In this document: in pieces, positions 26,487-33,290 of the stretch
Numbering within the stretch: the first letter of the stretch is position 1
Layout of the letters: the number at the start of each line of letters is the position of its first letter
NCBI RefSeq assembly: GCF_016887965.1
Contig: NZ_JAFDVD010000014.1
Location: 34,811 to 98,810 of the forward strand
DNA: 64,000 bases
Direction of reading: 5' to 3'
Origin: Phycicoccus sonneratiae
Lineage (GTDB): Bacteria; Actinomycetota; Actinomycetes; Actinomycetales; Dermatophilaceae
Notes under the pieces: model-generated
Told to the model about the DNA's origin: nothing
Database searches by the model: none
Seen by the model: the letters and a program-made list of their open reading frames with translations, nothing else
Made by a program: the position numbers and the translations under genes

Positions 26487-27079
26487 CAGGTGCCCTTCCG
26501 GTCGGTGTGGTGACGGGTGCCGTCGAGGACGACGGAGACGATCTCGGCGGCGTCGAGCCGGCCGGTGGACATCAGCGGGTGGACGCTCGAGAGGGTGAGC
26601 AGCTGGAGGAGGCTGACGACCTCGTCCACGGGGCGCCGCAGGGACGAGGCGTCGGACCCGACGAGGTCGGTGAAGGCGGAGTCGACGGCGGGGTCGGTGC
26701 GGCCGCGGCGGCGCTTGGCGTCGACCGGGGCCGGGGCGCCCGCGTGGTGGAGTACCGAGATGAGCCCGACGACGCGCTCGACGTGGCGCTGCATCACGGC
26801 CACGCCGGCGACGAGCCGCTCGTCGAGGCTGAGGGTGGTGTCGATGCCGCGCAGCTCGGCGACGGCGGGAGTGGAATCGAACACGGCTGCGACACAGGCC
26901 TGCACGAGCTCGTCCTTGGTGCCGAAGGCGCGGAACAGGGTGCCCTCCGCGATGCCGGCGGCCTCGGCGACCTGCTTGGTCGTCAGGGTCGTGCCGTGCT
27001 CGCGGAGGAGCGGGATGGCCACCTCGACGAGCGCCGTGCGGCGGTCCTCGGGGCTCATGGCGGGGGCTCGGGGGGTCAC
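26486..27079 (-). CDS. TetR-family repressor of the ABC exporter
   Basis: A 197-residue regulator. The N-terminal TetR helix-turn-helix is complete (TKQVAEAAGIAEGTLFRAFGTKDEL), and the C-terminal ligand domain is variable. Co-transcription with the exporter genes indicates that it senses an exporter substrate. GTG 27079 is favoured because a TATGAT -10 element stands 8 bases before it, giving a leaderless mRNA; ATG 27058 is the alternative and has no ribosome binding site. A perfect palindrome at 27096-27113 overlaps the promoter and is the likely operator, so the gene is probably autoregulated. Confidence 0.87.
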   Translation of the reverse strand: MTPRAPAMSPEDRRTALVEVAIPLLREHGTTLTTKQVAEAAGIAEGTLFRAFGTKDELVQACVAAVFDSTPAVAELRGIDTTLSLDERLVAGVAVMQRHVERVVGLISVLHHAGAPAPVDAKRRRGRTDPAVDSAFTDLVGSDASSLRRPVDEVVSLLQLLTLSSVHPLMSTGRLDAAEIVSVVLDGTRHHTDRKGT

Positions 27080-27087
27080 GAGCGTCG

Positions 27088-27113
27088 ATCATAAATGAGT
27101 GAGCACTCACTCA
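27088..27113 (-). promoter_or_regulatory. TetR promoter and palindromic operator
   Basis: TGAGTGAG and CTCACTCA (27096-27113) form a perfect 8-bp inverted repeat with a 2-base centre. Directly downstream on the minus strand is TATGAT (27093-27088), a good -10 hexamer 8 bases before the TetR GTG. Bound repressor would block the spacer and -35 region of its own operon promoter. Confidence 0.75.
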
Positions 27114-27135
27114 CAAGCGGTTTCCGGACACGCGG

Positions 27136-27175
27136 CGGCCCCGCCCTCGGTGGCAGGGAGGTGAGGGCGGGGCCG
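27136..27175. terminator. 13-bp hairpin in the divergent region before the acidic-protein operon
   Basis: CGGCCCCGCCCTC (27136-27148) pairs perfectly with 27163-27175 around the 14-base loop GGTGGCAGGGAGGT. It lies between divergent genes, so it does not terminate an obvious transcript. It could insulate the two promoters or end a transcript from an unseen upstream start. Confidence 0.4.
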
Positions 27176-27287
27176 TCCGGCCGCAGGGCGGACGGGGAAG
27201 GTTCCCCGACAGGGATTTTCCGATCCGCGGCAGGGCTCATCCTGTCGGCGCGTCATGCCCCGTGGGGCATCGGCGCGCCGCCACCCG

Positions 27288-27305
27288 ATGTGACGCGCGT
27301 CACAT
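27288..27305. promoter_or_regulatory. Perfect CRP/GlxR-type site
   Basis: ATGTGACGCGCGTCACAT is a perfect 18-bp palindrome containing TGTGA-N6-TCACA, the consensus of actinobacterial CRP/GlxR regulators. It ends 63 bases before the acidic-protein start at 27369. It suggests cAMP-dependent control of this two-component operon. Confidence 0.6.
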
Positions 27306-27329
27306 GGAGCGCGCCGGCACCGGCCGTCT

Positions 27330-27347
27330 TCTCATCCCTGTCTCATC
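27330..27347 (+). promoter_or_regulatory. Direct repeat boxes for the OmpR-type regulator
   Basis: TCTCATCCCTGTCTCATC holds two identical 7-base boxes repeating every 11 bases, the geometry bound by PhoB/OmpR-family regulators. It stands 21 bases before the GTG of the first gene of the operon encoding such a regulator. The same boxes occur before the secreted protein at 31638. Confidence 0.6.
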
Positions 27348-27368
27348 ACCGGCTGGGAGGATGCACGG

Positions 27369-27803
27369 GTGTCCCGTCGAGCCCTCGCCGTCGCGCTGCT
27401 CGCGCTCGTCGCGGCGGTCACCCTCGGCGGTGTCGCCCTGGCCTCGACGCTGGCCCCACCGTCGGACGCCCCGCTCGGCGACCCGGTCCTCGTCGAGCCC
27501 ACCCCGGGCGGCAGCCCGGCCCCCACGACGCAGCCCACCGCGGGCTCCGGCGACACCCCGTCGCCGGGTCCGAGCCCCTCGGCCGGCGCGCCGACGGCCA
27601 CCCCTCGCCCGTCGGGCGAGGCCACCCGACCCGCCTCCCCCGTCCCCGTCGACCCTCCGCCGCCCCGCTCCAGCGACGACGACGACGACGACGGTGACGG
27701 TGACGACGACGGGGAGGAGCGCGACGACCGGGACGACCACGGCGACGAGGACGACGGCGACCACCGCGGTCCCGGCGGTGGGGACGACGATGACGACGAC
27801 TGA
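27369..27803 (+). CDS. Small secreted hydrophilic protein with acidic tail
   Basis: A 144-residue exported protein. Residues 1-27 are a signal sequence or single membrane anchor, residues 28-100 are rich in Pro, Thr, Ser and Gly, and residues 100-144 are almost all Asp, Glu, Gly and His. It has no known fold. Proteins like this precede OmpR-type two-component pairs in several actinobacteria, where the acidic tail may bind cations. The GTG start has GGGAGG 8 bases upstream. It overlaps the kinase start by 14 bases, so the three genes are one operon. A role as metal-binding accessory of the sensor is inference. Confidence 0.75.
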   Translation: MSRRALAVALLALVAAVTLGGVALASTLAPPSDAPLGDPVLVEPTPGGSPAPTTQPTAGSGDTPSPGPSPSAGAPTATPRPSGEATRPASPVPVDPPPPRSSDDDDDDGDGDDDGEERDDRDDHGDEDDGDHRGPGGGDDDDDD

Positions 27804-29253
27804 CCCGGCACCCCGGGTGCGGCGCACCCCGAGCGTGCGGACCAAGGTGGTCGCGACCGTCGTCGCGCTCGTGCTCCTGGCCCTGGCGGCCGGGGGCGTC
27901 GCGACCTGGGCCATCCAGCGCCGCCAGGCCGACGAGCGCATCGACCGCAACCTCACCCGCTCGGTCGCGCAGCTGCGCCAGACCGCCTCGAGCACCACCG
28001 AGGGAGGGGTGCCGGAGGCGCTGCGCCGGGCGCTCCAGCAGACGGTGCCGTTGCCGGCCGAGGGGATGATGGGCCTCGTCGACGGTCGCCCCACCTGGTA
28101 CGCCCCGCGAACCGTGCCGCTGCGGCTCGAGGACGACCCCCGGCTCGTCGCGGCCCTCGCCGGCGTGCCGACCGACCGGTCCCGCCTGACGACGGTCACG
28201 ACGAGCCGCACCACGTACCGGGTGGCGACCGTCCCGGTCCGGGTCGACGGTGACGCGCGCCTCGGCCTCTACGTCCTCGCCGCGGACCGCGACGCCGAGC
28301 TCGACGCCCTCGCGGCGACGTGGCGCACCTACGCCCTCGTCGCGCTCGGGGCCCTCGCGGTCGTGGCGGTCGCCGGCTCGATGGTGCTGCGGCGACTGCT
28401 GCGCCCCCTCGACGACCTGCGCGAAACGGCCCAGCGCATCACCGACACCGACCTCTCAGAGCGGATCCCGGTGCGCGGCACCGACGACGTCGCCGAGCTG
28501 ACCCGGACGGTCAACGCGATGCTCGACCGCCTCGAGACCTCCATCGACGGACAGCGCCGGCTCCTCGACGACGTCGGGCACGAGCTGCGCACCCCGCTGA
28601 CCGTCATCGGCGGGCACCTCGAGGTGATGGACCGCAGAGACCCCACGGACGTCGCCGCGACTCGCGAGCTGACCCTCGACGAGGTGCAGCGGATGCGGCT
28701 GCTCGTCGACGACCTGCTCGTGCTCGCCCGGACCGAGCGCCCCGACTTCGTCCGCCGCGCACCGACGCGCATCGGGGTGCTCACCGACGACGTCCTCGAC
28801 AAGGCCCGGATGCTGGGGCCGCGGGTGTGGGTCGTCGGCGAGCGCGTCGACGTCGAGTGCGACGTCGACCCGGTGCGCCTCACCCAGGCCTGGCTCCAGC
28901 TCGCCGAGAACGCCGTCAGCTACTCGGAGCCGGGGTCGCGGGTGACCATCGGTTCCTCCCTCGCGGGAAACCGGTTGCGGCTGAGGGTGACCGACGAGGG
29001 ACGCGGCATCGACCCGGAGGACGTCGACCGCGTCTTCGAACGCTTCGTGCGGGGCCGGAGCGTCGTGGACGCGGGCATCCCCGGGTCCGGGCTCGGGCTC
29101 GCGATCGTCGCCGCGATCGCCGCGGGGCACGGGGGCACCGTCGACCTGTCGTCGACGCCGGGCCGGGGCACGACGGTCGTCCTCGACCTGCCGGTGACCC
29201 CGGCGGCCGCGGCGACGCGCCCGCTCGAGCTGCACCCCGAGGAGGTCCCGTGA
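27790..29253 (+). CDS. HAMP-containing sensor histidine kinase
   Basis: A 487-residue membrane kinase. A helix near residues 17-38 and one near 178-200 flank an extracellular sensor domain of about 140 residues. A HAMP domain follows (RPLDDLRETAQRITDTDL), then HisKA with phospho-acceptor H264 in DDVGHELRTPLT and a HATPase_c domain with N, G1 (DEGRGID) and G2 (GSGLGLAIV) boxes. It would phosphorylate the regulator at 29250. The start is ATG inside the acidic-protein gene, preceded by GGTGGGG. The signal is unknown; the acidic neighbour hints at cation or envelope sensing. Confidence 0.9.
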   Translation: MTTTDPAPRVRRTPSVRTKVVATVVALVLLALAAGGVATWAIQRRQADERIDRNLTRSVAQLRQTASSTTEGGVPEALRRALQQTVPLPAEGMMGLVDGRPTWYAPRTVPLRLEDDPRLVAALAGVPTDRSRLTTVTTSRTTYRVATVPVRVDGDARLGLYVLAADRDAELDALAATWRTYALVALGALAVVAVAGSMVLRRLLRPLDDLRETAQRITDTDLSERIPVRGTDDVAELTRTVNAMLDRLETSIDGQRRLLDDVGHELRTPLTVIGGHLEVMDRRDPTDVAATRELTLDEVQRMRLLVDDLLVLARTERPDFVRRAPTRIGVLTDDVLDKARMLGPRVWVVGERVDVECDVDPVRLTQAWLQLAENAVSYSEPGSRVTIGSSLAGNRLRLRVTDEGRGIDPEDVDRVFERFVRGRSVVDAGIPGSGLGLAIVAAIAAGHGGTVDLSSTPGRGTTVVLDLPVTPAAAATRPLELHPEEVP

Positions 29254-29912
29254 GCCGCATCCTCGTCGTCGAGGACGAGGAGCGGATCGCCGCCTTCGTC
29301 GCCAAGGGACTGCGCGCCGCCGGCATGCAGCCCACCACCGTGCGCACCGGCCGGGACGCGCTCGCGCACGTGGCCGCCGGCGAGGTCGACCTCGTCGTCC
29401 TCGACCTCGGGCTGCCCGACCAGGACGGCTTCAGCGTGCTGCAGCGGCTGCGCGAGACCGGGTCGAGCATCCCCGTCATCATCCTCACGGCGCGGACCTC
29501 GGTGGCGGACACCGTCGCCGGGCTCGAGGGCGGCGCGGACGACTACATGCCGAAGCCGTTCCGGTTCGAGGAGCTGCTCGCCCGCATCCGCCGTCGGCTC
29601 AGCGGGCCGGCCGGCGCGGGAGGCGCGACGACCCTCACCCACGGGTCGGTCTCGCTCGACCTGCGCACCCGCCGCGCGAGCGTGGGCTCGACGGAGGTCG
29701 AGCTGTCGGCACGCGAGTTCGCCCTCGCCGAGGCGTTCCTGCGCAGCCCCGGGCAGGTGCTTTCGCGCGAACAGCTGCTGTCGCGGGTCTGGGGCTACGA
29801 CTTCGACCCGGGCTCCAACGTCGTCGACGTCTACGTGAGGTACCTGCGCAACAAGCTCGGGCCCCAGGTCGTGGCCACCGTGCGCGGGATGGGCTACCGG
29901 CTCGACGGCTGA
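29250..29912 (+). CDS. OmpR-family response regulator
   Basis: A 220-residue regulator with receiver domain (D52 in VVLDLGLPD; switch Lys in MPKPF) and a C-terminal winged helix (LSAREFALAEAFLRSPGQVLS, then VVDVYVRYLRNKLG). The GTG start overlaps the kinase stop and GGAGG precedes it. Probable binding sites are the 11-bp-phased TCTCATC boxes before this operon (27330-27347) and before the secreted-protein gene (31701-31729). Its last codons overlap the convergent kinase-fold gene by 19 bp. Confidence 0.9.
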   Translation: MSRILVVEDEERIAAFVAKGLRAAGMQPTTVRTGRDALAHVAAGEVDLVVLDLGLPDQDGFSVLQRLRETGSSIPVIILTARTSVADTVAGLEGGADDYMPKPFRFEELLARIRRRLSGPAGAGGATTLTHGSVSLDLRTRRASVGSTEVELSAREFALAEAFLRSPGQVLSREQLLSRVWGYDFDPGSNVVDVYVRYLRNKLGPQVVATVRGMGYRLDG

Positions 29913-31165
29913 GCGACCGCCCCGGCGAGCGCGGCCTCGGCGAGGTCGAGCAGCCCGGCGGCGTCGACCGTCTGCGGGGCACCCACCCGGGCGCGGTCGT
30001 GGGCTCCGACCGCGAGCGAGAGGAGGACGCCGGCGGTGCGCACGTCGAGCGCCTCGGCGCCGACGAGCGTGCCGGCCCGGGTGCGCCAGCGGTCGGCCAC
30101 CGCGGACCCGGCCGGGCCCAGGGCCAGGGCGTGGGCCACGAGGCAGGCGAGGTCGTCGACGCGGTGCCCCGGTCCGACGGTGTCGACGTCGAGCAGGCCG
30201 CGCAGCCGCCACCGGTGCCCGGGGCGGTCACCCTCCCGGTCCGCGGTCAGCTGGCCCTCGTGGAGGTCGCCGTGGGCGGGGACGACGGGCCCGAGGTCGA
30301 CCTCCGTGGAGCGGCGCCGGACGGCCTCGGCGACCTCGTGGGCCCGCTCGCCGCAGGACGTGCCGGCGAGCGACGCGGCGTACTGCCGGGCCCGGTCCGA
30401 CCACGCGGGGCGCGCCGGCAGGTCGCGGACCCCGGGGGGCAGGGCCTCGAGGAGGGCGACGAGGTCGTCCACCTCGACCCCGTGCGCGTCGTCGGCGACG
30501 ACGGCGTCGAGGAGCGGGATCCCGGGCAGCGGGTCGAGGACGAGCACGCCGAGCGCCTCGTGCTCGGCGGCGACGGCCGGCACCGGGACGCCGGCATCGG
30601 CGAGCAGGTGCAGCCGGCGGCGGACGTCGGACCATCCCCCGCGGGCGCCGGGAGCGGTGCGCAGGACCTTGGCCCACGACGTCGAGCCCTCGTGGTCGAT
30701 CCGGACGACCGCCCGCCGCAGGGGCCGGTAGCCGACGAGCGCCACCCCGACAGGGGCGACCCCGGCGGGTGCGGGCCCGCCGGGGTCGGCCCCCGCGAGC
30801 GGTCCGCGCGGCAGCAGGGTCGCCGCGCGGACCGGGTCGCAGGCCGGCGCGAGCCCGGGCAGGGCCGGGTCGTCCGGGAACCGCCAGGCGAGCACGCGCC
30901 CGGTCGCCGACCCGAGGGTGACCAGTCCGGGAGCGGACGGGTCGACACCCGCGGCCGAGGACGTCGTGAGGACGACGTACTCCTCGGCGCTCGAGCCGTC
31001 GGGGCGCTGCACCCTGACGCGGTGCCCCGCCGTGACGCCGTCACCGGGCCGGACGTCGACGGCGTGCAGGGCGTGGTCGAGCACGCGGGCACCGGTCGTC
31101 GACACCGCGAGGGCGAGAAGCTCGCCCGCCCCCGCGCCGAGGACGTCCGGGCCCGGGTGCCCCAC
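29894..31165 (-). CDS. Aminoglycoside-phosphotransferase/choline-kinase fold protein
   Basis: A 423-residue protein. The C-terminal 270 residues have the APH fold: an ATP lobe (WAKVLRT near 170) and the catalytic loop PAHGDLHEGQL near 318, then the metal site LLDVDTVGPGHRVDDLA. The catalytic-loop Asn common to the family is Gln here. The first 150 residues carry a kinase-lobe-like region with GSATGRVLAWRF. It may phosphorylate a small alcohol, amino sugar or cell-envelope intermediate; the substrate is unknown. GTG 31165 begins 2 bases behind the secreted-protein stop, so the two form one operon. Confidence 0.72.
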   Translation of the reverse strand: MGHPGPDVLGAGAGELLALAVSTTGARVLDHALHAVDVRPGDGVTAGHRVRVQRPDGSSAEEYVVLTTSSAAGVDPSAPGLVTLGSATGRVLAWRFPDDPALPGLAPACDPVRAATLLPRGPLAGADPGGPAPAGVAPVGVALVGYRPLRRAVVRIDHEGSTSWAKVLRTAPGARGGWSDVRRRLHLLADAGVPVPAVAAEHEALGVLVLDPLPGIPLLDAVVADDAHGVEVDDLVALLEALPPGVRDLPARPAWSDRARQYAASLAGTSCGERAHEVAEAVRRRSTEVDLGPVVPAHGDLHEGQLTADREGDRPGHRWRLRGLLDVDTVGPGHRVDDLACLVAHALALGPAGSAVADRWRTRAGTLVGAEALDVRTAGVLLSLAVGAHDRARVGAPQTVDAAGLLDLAEAALAGAVAQPSSR

Positions 31166-31167
31166 CG

Positions 31168-31638
31168 TCAGTCCGCGCTGGGGGCCGTGGCGGGGGTGGC
31201 CGGCGTCGCGGGGCTCTCGGCCGTGGGCGCCGTGGCCGGGCTGTCCGGGGTCGGCGGCGTCTGGGTCGAGGCCGGCGTCGCCGGGCTGTCCGGGGTGGGA
31301 GGGGTCTGGGCCGTCGGGGCCGAGACCGGCGAGGCCGGCGTCACGGGCGTGGCCGCCGACGCCGGGGTCACGGGCGTCACGGCCGAGGCCGGGGTGGCCG
31401 GGGTCGCCGCGGTCTCCGAGGCCTCGGGCGCGGGCACGGTCGGCACGTCGGTGGGGCTCGGCTCGGCCGTCGGGGTCGCGTCGTCGGACGCGGTCGGCGC
31501 GGCCGAGGAGCTGCTGCTCGCGGGCCGGGCCGTCGAGGCGTCGTCGGCGCTCGCGCCGGCGGCCACCGTCGTGCCGACGATCGCCGCGGCGCCGAGGGCG
31601 CCGCTCACGACCCAGGCGGTGCGGGGGATGGTGCGCAT
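31168..31638 (-). CDS. Secreted Thr/Pro/Ala/Ser-rich protein with imperfect repeats
   Basis: A 156-residue exported protein. Residues 1-32 are a signal sequence or anchor, and the rest is low-complexity Thr-Pro-Ala-Ser-Val. Two copies of QTPPTPDSPAT and several VTPVTPASAA-like units are visible, so it is probably extended and may be mannosylated or wall-associated. No catalytic domain is present. AGGAGG stands 6 bases before the ATG. Upstream are three boxes of the neighbouring OmpR-type regulator. It is co-transcribed with the APH-fold gene. Confidence 0.78.
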   Translation of the reverse strand: MRTIPRTAWVVSGALGAAAIVGTTVAAGASADDASTARPASSSSSAAPTASDDATPTAEPSPTDVPTVPAPEASETAATPATPASAVTPVTPASAATPVTPASPVSAPTAQTPPTPDSPATPASTQTPPTPDSPATAPTAESPATPATPATAPSAD

Positions 31639-31700
31639 GAGGGACCTCCTGGTACGGGGACGGCCGGTGCCGCCCCGGGGGAGCCAGCCTCACGGCCCCG

Positions 31701-31740
31701 GATGAGACCCGGGGGAGACGGGGATGAGAGGCCTCTCATC
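31701..31740 (-). promoter_or_regulatory. Three phased boxes and an 18-bp palindrome before the secreted-protein gene
   Basis: Read on the minus strand, TCTCATC (31729-31723), TCTCCCC (31718-31712) and TCTCATC (31707-31701) repeat every 11 bases. GATGAGAGGCCTCTCATC (31723-31740) is also a perfect palindrome because a fourth, inverted box joins the array. The array lies 63 bases before the ATG at 31638. It matches the pair at 27330-27347 in sequence, spacing and orientation. Confidence 0.65.
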
Positions 31741-31755
31741 CGGACACGGCCGACG

Positions 31756-33258
31756 TCAGCGCACGATCAGGCCGTCGCGCGCGGCGTCGCGCAGGAAGGC
31801 CGTGGCCTCGGTGCGCACCGCCTCGTCGTCGAGGTCGAGCAGGCCGGCGATGGCCGCCGTGGCGGCGCGCGCCGTGAGCTCGCCGTCGCACACCGAGACG
31901 AGCGCCGCCGTCAGCGTGGTGAGCGGCAGGTGGCGACGCAGGCCGCCGCCCTGACGGAGCAGGATGACGCGCGGGTCGGCCTCTCCCGGAACGGAGTGCC
32001 GCTCCTCGGTGACGTCGTCGGCCACGCGCCAGGCGGTGTCGAGGACGGCGTCGTCGTCGTGCTCGGCCAGCCAGGTCCGGGCGCGCAGACCGGCGAGGAC
32101 GGAGGGTCCCATCGGCTGCTCGACGGGGCCGGGGACGTCGACGAGGTCGCGGAACGGCTCGCGGCCGGTGGTCGGCCGCTGGAGGGTGACGACCCCGAAG
32201 CCGATGGCCTCGACGTCGCGTGCCGCGAAGTCGTCGAGCCACGCGGTGTACATCGCGTTGAAGTCGGCGGTGCCGGGGTGGTGCCCGCCGTCGCGGGCCC
32301 AGGTCTCGGCGTACTCGGCGGGGTCCTGCACCTCGCGCTGGACGACCCACGCGTCGAGGCCGGTGCCGTCGAGCCACTCCCCCACCCGCTCGGTCCACGT
32401 CGTGCCCCGCGGCACCTCCCAGTTGCCGAGCAGCTGGGCGACCCCGCCCGGCTCGAGGTGGGAGCCGACGGTGCGGACGAGGTCGCGCACGACGGCGTCG
32501 CCGGCGGCCCCGCCGTCGCGGTACTCGAAGAGCGGCACCGCGCCCGAGCGCGGCGTGATGACGAACGGCGGGTTGGAGACGACGAGGTCGAAGCGCTCGC
32601 CGGCGACCGGGTCGAGCATCGAGCCGGAACGCACCTCCCAGCTCAGGCCGTTCAGCGCGGCGTTGAAGCGGGCGTACGCGAGGGCACGCTCGGAGAGGTC
32701 GGTGACGGTGACCCGCTCGGCGTGCGCCCCGAGGTGCAGGGCCTGGACGCCGCACCCGGTGCCGAGGTCGAGGGCGCGGGTGGCCGGGAGGCGCGGCGTC
32801 CACGACGCGAGCGTCGCCGAGGCGCCGCCGACCCCGAGCACGTGGTCGGGCGTCAGCGGGCGGCCGGTGGCCAGCTCGCCGAGGTCGGAGGCGACCCACC
32901 AGTCCGCGCCGTCGGCGGCGTAGGGCCGCAGGTCGCAGAGCGCGACGACCGCGTCGCCCTCGGGGGCGAGCAGGCCGAGCTCGACGCCGCCGGACACCCC
33001 GAGGCCCGGCAGCGCGGCGGCCACCTCGGGCGCGTCGACCGGGTCGCCGAGGGTGAAGAGGCGCACGAGGGCCGCGCGCGGGTCGTCGGAGGCGTCGGTG
33101 GCGCGCTGCGCCGGCAGGGCCTGGTCACGGTCCAGGGCGGCGGCGGCCATCGGGCCGAGCAGGTCGGTGACCCCGGCGACGGTGAAGCCGGAGGCGGTGA
33201 GGTCGGCGCGCAGGCGGGCGACGAGGGCGGCGTCGGCACGGGGCGGGTTGGCGGTCAT
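31756..33258 (-). CDS. SAM-dependent methyltransferase with N-terminal accessory domain
   Basis: A 500-residue protein. Residues 150-290 form a small-methyltransferase (MTS) domain with motif I LDLGTGCGVQAL and the substrate motif VSNPPFV found in N5-glutamine and N6-adenine methyltransferases. About 110 residues precede it and the C-terminal 200 residues are a separate domain with winged-helix-like regions. The target may be a protein, nucleic acid or rRNA. A TAGGCT -10 lies 8 bases before ATG 33258, so the mRNA is probably leaderless. Confidence 0.83.
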   Translation of the reverse strand: MTANPPRADAALVARLRADLTASGFTVAGVTDLLGPMAAAALDRDQALPAQRATDASDDPRAALVRLFTLGDPVDAPEVAAALPGLGVSGGVELGLLAPEGDAVVALCDLRPYAADGADWWVASDLGELATGRPLTPDHVLGVGGASATLASWTPRLPATRALDLGTGCGVQALHLGAHAERVTVTDLSERALAYARFNAALNGLSWEVRSGSMLDPVAGERFDLVVSNPPFVITPRSGAVPLFEYRDGGAAGDAVVRDLVRTVGSHLEPGGVAQLLGNWEVPRGTTWTERVGEWLDGTGLDAWVVQREVQDPAEYAETWARDGGHHPGTADFNAMYTAWLDDFAARDVEAIGFGVVTLQRPTTGREPFRDLVDVPGPVEQPMGPSVLAGLRARTWLAEHDDDAVLDTAWRVADDVTEERHSVPGEADPRVILLRQGGGLRRHLPLTTLTAALVSVCDGELTARAATAAIAGLLDLDDEAVRTEATAFLRDAARDGLIVR

Positions 33259-33290
33259 CGAGGACGAGCCTAGGGCGTGCGCGGGCGCCC

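Noticed and set aside
27660..27800. GAC-rich tandem-repeat-like stretch
   Set aside because: It is explained by the Asp-rich coding sequence of the acidic protein rather than by a separate DNA repeat.
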